Shown here: one piece after another, positions 61,064 to 64,000 of the stretch
Layout: each line of letters starts with the position of its first letter
How positions within the stretch are numbered: the stretch's first letter is position 1
Assembly: GCF_020283565.1 (NCBI RefSeq)
Contig: NC_060060.1
Location: 6,510,001-6,574,000, forward strand
DNA from: Trifolium pratense
Taxonomy: Eukaryota; Streptophyta; Magnoliopsida; Fabales; Fabaceae
DNA length: 64,000 bases
Reading direction: 5' to 3'
Notes under the pieces: model-generated
What the model saw: only the letters and a program-made list of their open reading frames with translations
Told to the model about the DNA's origin: nothing
The model's database searches: none
Program-made: the position numbers and the translations under genes

Positions 61064-62690
61064 TTATATAGCACCTGCACTTTGGATTGATAATTGGTTT
61101 CCAACACCGATACGACAGTTATAAATGTGTCTACAAATGGAGGCAATGTTGCATCCTCTAGTCATTAGATTATTATCAGTTGGAACTTTGTTATGCATCA
61201 ACCTCCATACCAAGAGGGATTTAGATGGAGTAATTGCTCTATTCCAGATAAGATTTGCCCAGTGTAAGTTCTGACCTGCTGTACAATGAAAATGATAAGC
61301 GTCTTTAAAGGATAAGGTGCCTGCACTTGAATATTTCCACATGAGCTTATCCCTCTTAGGCACCATAGATATTGTTGTCTTTTGTGCCAAGCAACTGTGA
61401 CCATCTTTCTCTTGTTAATGTCTCCACTCCATATAAAGTTCCTCAGACATTGTTCAATCTCTTTAATTAAAGACACAGGCCAGTCGGAGACAGATATACT
61501 TTGCATGAGCATTCCTTGAATTACACTCTTTACCAACTTTGATTGCAAATTGTTCGATCTAACCTCTTTTCTGTATGCTGATTTCCTCGTCTACCATTAT
61601 TCTAAGTGAAGTTTGCTCCTCTCGTTGGAATATGTATCAGATTGTTATTGTCAGTCCAGTTTTGAAAATCTTCTCTATGCTCATTAGATCCCAAAATGGT
61701 GTTGAAGTCACCAACTAAACACCAAGGCAACTAGTAATGTAATTTGTTGAAGCATAAACTGCAGTGATTCCAAAAACTTTATAACGATCTTCAATTAAAA
61801 AGGAGACAAATTGTTCATCTATAGCAATGACATTTGGATTGATGTGCACTGAACATAAGCACCAGATATTAGGAATATGGTTGTCTCTATTATTGACTGA
61901 AATAAGCTTGAGGACTTGAGGTTCAATCTATTAACCCAAGATTGATGAAATTTTGCAACTTCTAGAGATTGGTTTTGACTAACAGGATAGGTGTTTATGC
62001 TAACCTTTGCATGTGCATTATCATTTGCAATTTCCATATAAGGTGATTGGATAATTTGATCTAAGTTGTTGCCACCATTATAATGTGCGTTAATATTATC
62101 CAACTGGTATTTTTTGTATAATCCATAACTGTTTTGGTTTGTTAGTTAGAGCCTTAACCGTGCAGGCAGTTAGATTGGCTTTGTGACAGTTACTTCTGTT
62201 ACAAGTCATTGCTATAAATAAATGTTGTAAAGTGCTTATAACTAATGAAAATAGATTGCAACAAAACTTTCCATCTATCATCTTCTTTCTCTCAGATTTT
62301 CTACGTCTTGTGTGTTTGTGTGTGTGCAAGAAACTGTGTAATAGGCTCAATCCGCGCCTATTGCAGAAACGGAGTGTTAGGCTCACGCTGCGCCTACAAA
62401 TGTTACCATTGTTAATGGGGCTTGAAGATTCATCAATAATCAAAACTGGTTCATTAGGCCTGGCAGTCCTGCTGTCCTTAATTTGAACAAAAGTTTGTTG
62501 TGGTTCCTGCCTAGTTTTCCTCTTGGTTTGGTGATGTTCAGCTACAACCTGGTCAGGGGCTTTAATTCGTCTACAATTTTCAATATTGTGACCAATACAT
62601 TGACAATGGTTACAAACATATGGCATGTTCTCATAGTCCACTTCAATAAAGAAAGCAATGGATTACTAACCCAAAGGATTGCTTAAGGTA
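61064..62690 (-). pseudogene. Second LINE (L1-type), fragmented
   Basis: Minus-strand order: a CCHC zinc knuckle of the ORF1/DUF4283-type protein (MPYVCNHCQCIGHNIENCRR, 62641 downwards), an interrupting LTR-like insert (about 62105-62397), linker (62103-61819), endonuclease pieces (SVHINPNVIAIDEQF, VFGITAVYAST, LVGDFNTILGS-like in shifted frames), then a jump to the C-terminal RT/zf-RVT part (IEQCLRNFIWSGD, LSFKDAYHFHC, WANLIWNRAITPSKSLLVWR). The central RT with its catalytic box is missing, so it is dead. Confidence 0.8.
62105..62397. other. LTR-like insertion inside the second LINE
   Basis: This stretch interrupts the LINE frame. On the plus strand it has CTATAAATAAATG (TATA-like, 62213-62225), a CT-rich TTCTTTCTCTCAG leader and a GC-richer end with two TAGGCTCA...GCGCCTA units (62342-62394). 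The anatomy suggests a solo copia LTR, but TG/CA ends with a matching target duplication were not found, so limits are approximate. Confidence 0.35.
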
Positions 62691-62939
62691 TTAGAGTTTC
62701 AGGAGGCTTAATCTAGGAATTGTGGTGATAGCTATATATTATAGTGGAGGAAGTGCAGAACTGTAGTTTGATTAATTCAATTTGTTTTGGAAGGGATAGG
62801 GAGCTATGACTGTGAAATTTGCAGCTAGGGTGCTGTTTTTGTGATGTCTAGACTCTCGGAGTGTCTGCATTTTTTGATTTGGCAGCATGTCGTTTTGCAT
62901 TTGCTATGTGTGTAGTTGATGTCCTCTGTTAATTTGCAA

Positions 62940-63380
62940 CTGAATTTTAAGCTTTTGAATTTGATGGAAGCTTAGCAGAAATTGAGAATTTTTTTGAATT
63001 TGCAATCAGTGGCTCAGATGAAAACCATTTGATTAGCTATGCTCCATTATTGAATCTGCTTCTAGTTGGAACTTCACCAGTAGATAGGCGTTCACATTTT
63101 CTCCCTACATGGTGCGGTATGTTCAAATTTTATAAACTGTGTATTCTAAGTTCTAACGCATACTTGTACACAATGAAAGTTTACATCTTCAATTCACTTC
63201 ACTATTTCTGCGTATAGTTTGTTTTCTGATTTTGTGAATTCATTTTATCATCTTTTTTCAGGTTCCACTACTTGCTGCTGCACTAATGCCAATATGCGAT
63301 GCTTTTGGATCATGTGTTCCTATCATGCAGTGTTCTCTAATGCATTTGTTCTCCTTCTGAGTTTGGTTTGGCTCGGGACG
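62940..63380 (+). pseudogene. MED33 (Mediator subunit 5) gene fragment
   Basis: In shifting frames the plus strand reads HLISYAPLLNLLLVGTSPVD, then VPLLAAALMPICDAFGSCVP and HAVFSNAFVLLL, phrases in the same order as in plant MED33A/B (REF4/RFR1), large Mediator subunits that restrain phenylpropanoid gene expression in Arabidopsis. An intron-like gap separates the first two pieces (about 63118-63262). Frame changes and missing flanks show a fragment, not a gene. Confidence 0.7.
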
Positions 63381-63596
63381 AACCATTGTCACGGTTCGGT
63401 TCAGTTTTCTACTCCAAGAACGGGGGAAACAGGGAAGGGTCGCCAAGAACGACCTTGCTGAGCTATTATAATGGTGGCTAGGAATGCACAAACCTTGCAA
63501 ACTATCATGACGTATTTGATATTCTGTTGATCTGTGGAAACTTGTATTCTGCATAATAGATTACTTTCTTTCATATTTGATGTTGCAGTTACATAA

Positions 63597-63833
63597 TACA
63601 TGTACCTGTAATTAAGCATTTTATATCTGGTGTAGAAGAAAATGGAAAATACATTGGATTTTGCTCCCTGGGTTTGTCATGCCAGACTACTGAAAATGTG
63701 CACCTCAGAAACCATTTTGGTATGCAGCCTGCCATATGCGTAAACAAAATAAATCCACTTTCCAATGCTTACAAGGTTTTGAAAAAAAATGATATTATAC
63801 TTAAATTTGATGGGGAGCATATAGCAAATGATG
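63597..63833 (+). pseudogene. Deg/HtrA protease (Do-like) PDZ exon fragment
   Basis: The plus strand encodes [57 protein letters not shown] and [12 protein letters not shown], then a GT donor (ATG|GTATG). This matches the PDZ region after the protease domain of plant organellar Do-like proteases (Deg10-like). The usual E-M-T-G-V-L bridge before VNKI is replaced by a shorter AIC. The protease domain with its catalytic triad is not in the window to the left, and no following exon is visible up to 64000. Confidence 0.7.
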
Positions 63834-64000
63834 GTATGTTCTTTCATTTCATTTTCCTGAATTTTCTTACTTACTCTATAAACATCCTTTTAGAAGTCCA
63901 AACCTCATGCGTTGCTATGTTATTTAACATGGGAAGGTTTTAGCTGCATAAACGACCAAATAACATTGTTGAGTACTTGCGAGCGAGAGCTTATGGAAAC
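63834..64000. other. Right edge of window
   Basis: AT-rich sequence with no recognisable exon; a further exon of the Deg-like fragment could lie beyond the window. Confidence 0.5.

Overview
The window is plant nuclear DNA, almost certainly from a papilionoid legume (Medicago/Trifolium type). The base composition is AT-rich, the genes have many short exons with GT/AG introns, the housekeeping genes are plant versions (GP210, an HLP1-like hnRNP, mitochondrial uS11), and the mobile DNA includes Ty1/copia, Ty3/gypsy, L1-type LINEs, Helitrons, tRNA-derived SINEs and MITEs. The species call is inference.

Layout. 1-3063: 3' part of a Ty1/copia retrotransposon sitting in an intron of the next gene. 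3085-20754 (+): 34 exons of the nuclear-pore membrane glycoprotein GP210; the first exons lie left of the window. 22538-25724 (+): an hnRNP with two RRMs and a glycine-rich tail (HLP1-like). 26477-35756: a decayed L1-type LINE on the minus strand, split by a young gypsy-type LTR element without reverse transcriptase or integrase (27007-32453). 36867-38757 (-): a two-exon nuclear gene for mitochondrial ribosomal protein uS11. 38.8-44.9 kb: AT-rich repeats, a hairpin MITE embedded in a TA microsatellite, and the helicase end of a dead Helitron with its 3' hairpin and CTAG terminus. 44935-46500 (+): an armadillo-repeat protein. 47116-50716 and 55384-57057 (both -): two tandem copies of a sucrase/ferredoxin-like (Apd1/Aim32-type) Fe-S protein; the second has lost its C-terminal membrane anchor where it runs into a copia gag fragment. 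52793-53353 (-): an unrecognised small multi-pass membrane protein between them. 57.6-64 kb: gene and transposon fragments (F-box/LRR, AGC kinase, LRR receptor kinase, a second LINE, MED33, Deg protease), none intact.

GP210, the HLP1-like hnRNP and the sucrase-like gene appear, from memory, as neighbours on Arabidopsis chromosome 5 (At5g40480, At5g40490, At5g40510). The host genes therefore look like an old conserved block expanded by transposons. No operon-like cooperation is expected; the genes are independent units with their own promoters.

The most unusual items are the seven-copy CACGCG palindrome array directly upstream of the TATA box in the gypsy LTR, the irregular 3' junction of that element, a 267-bp element with 35-bp inverted repeats plus retroviral-type TG/CA ends and a 5-bp target duplication, and the anchor-less tandem paralogue.
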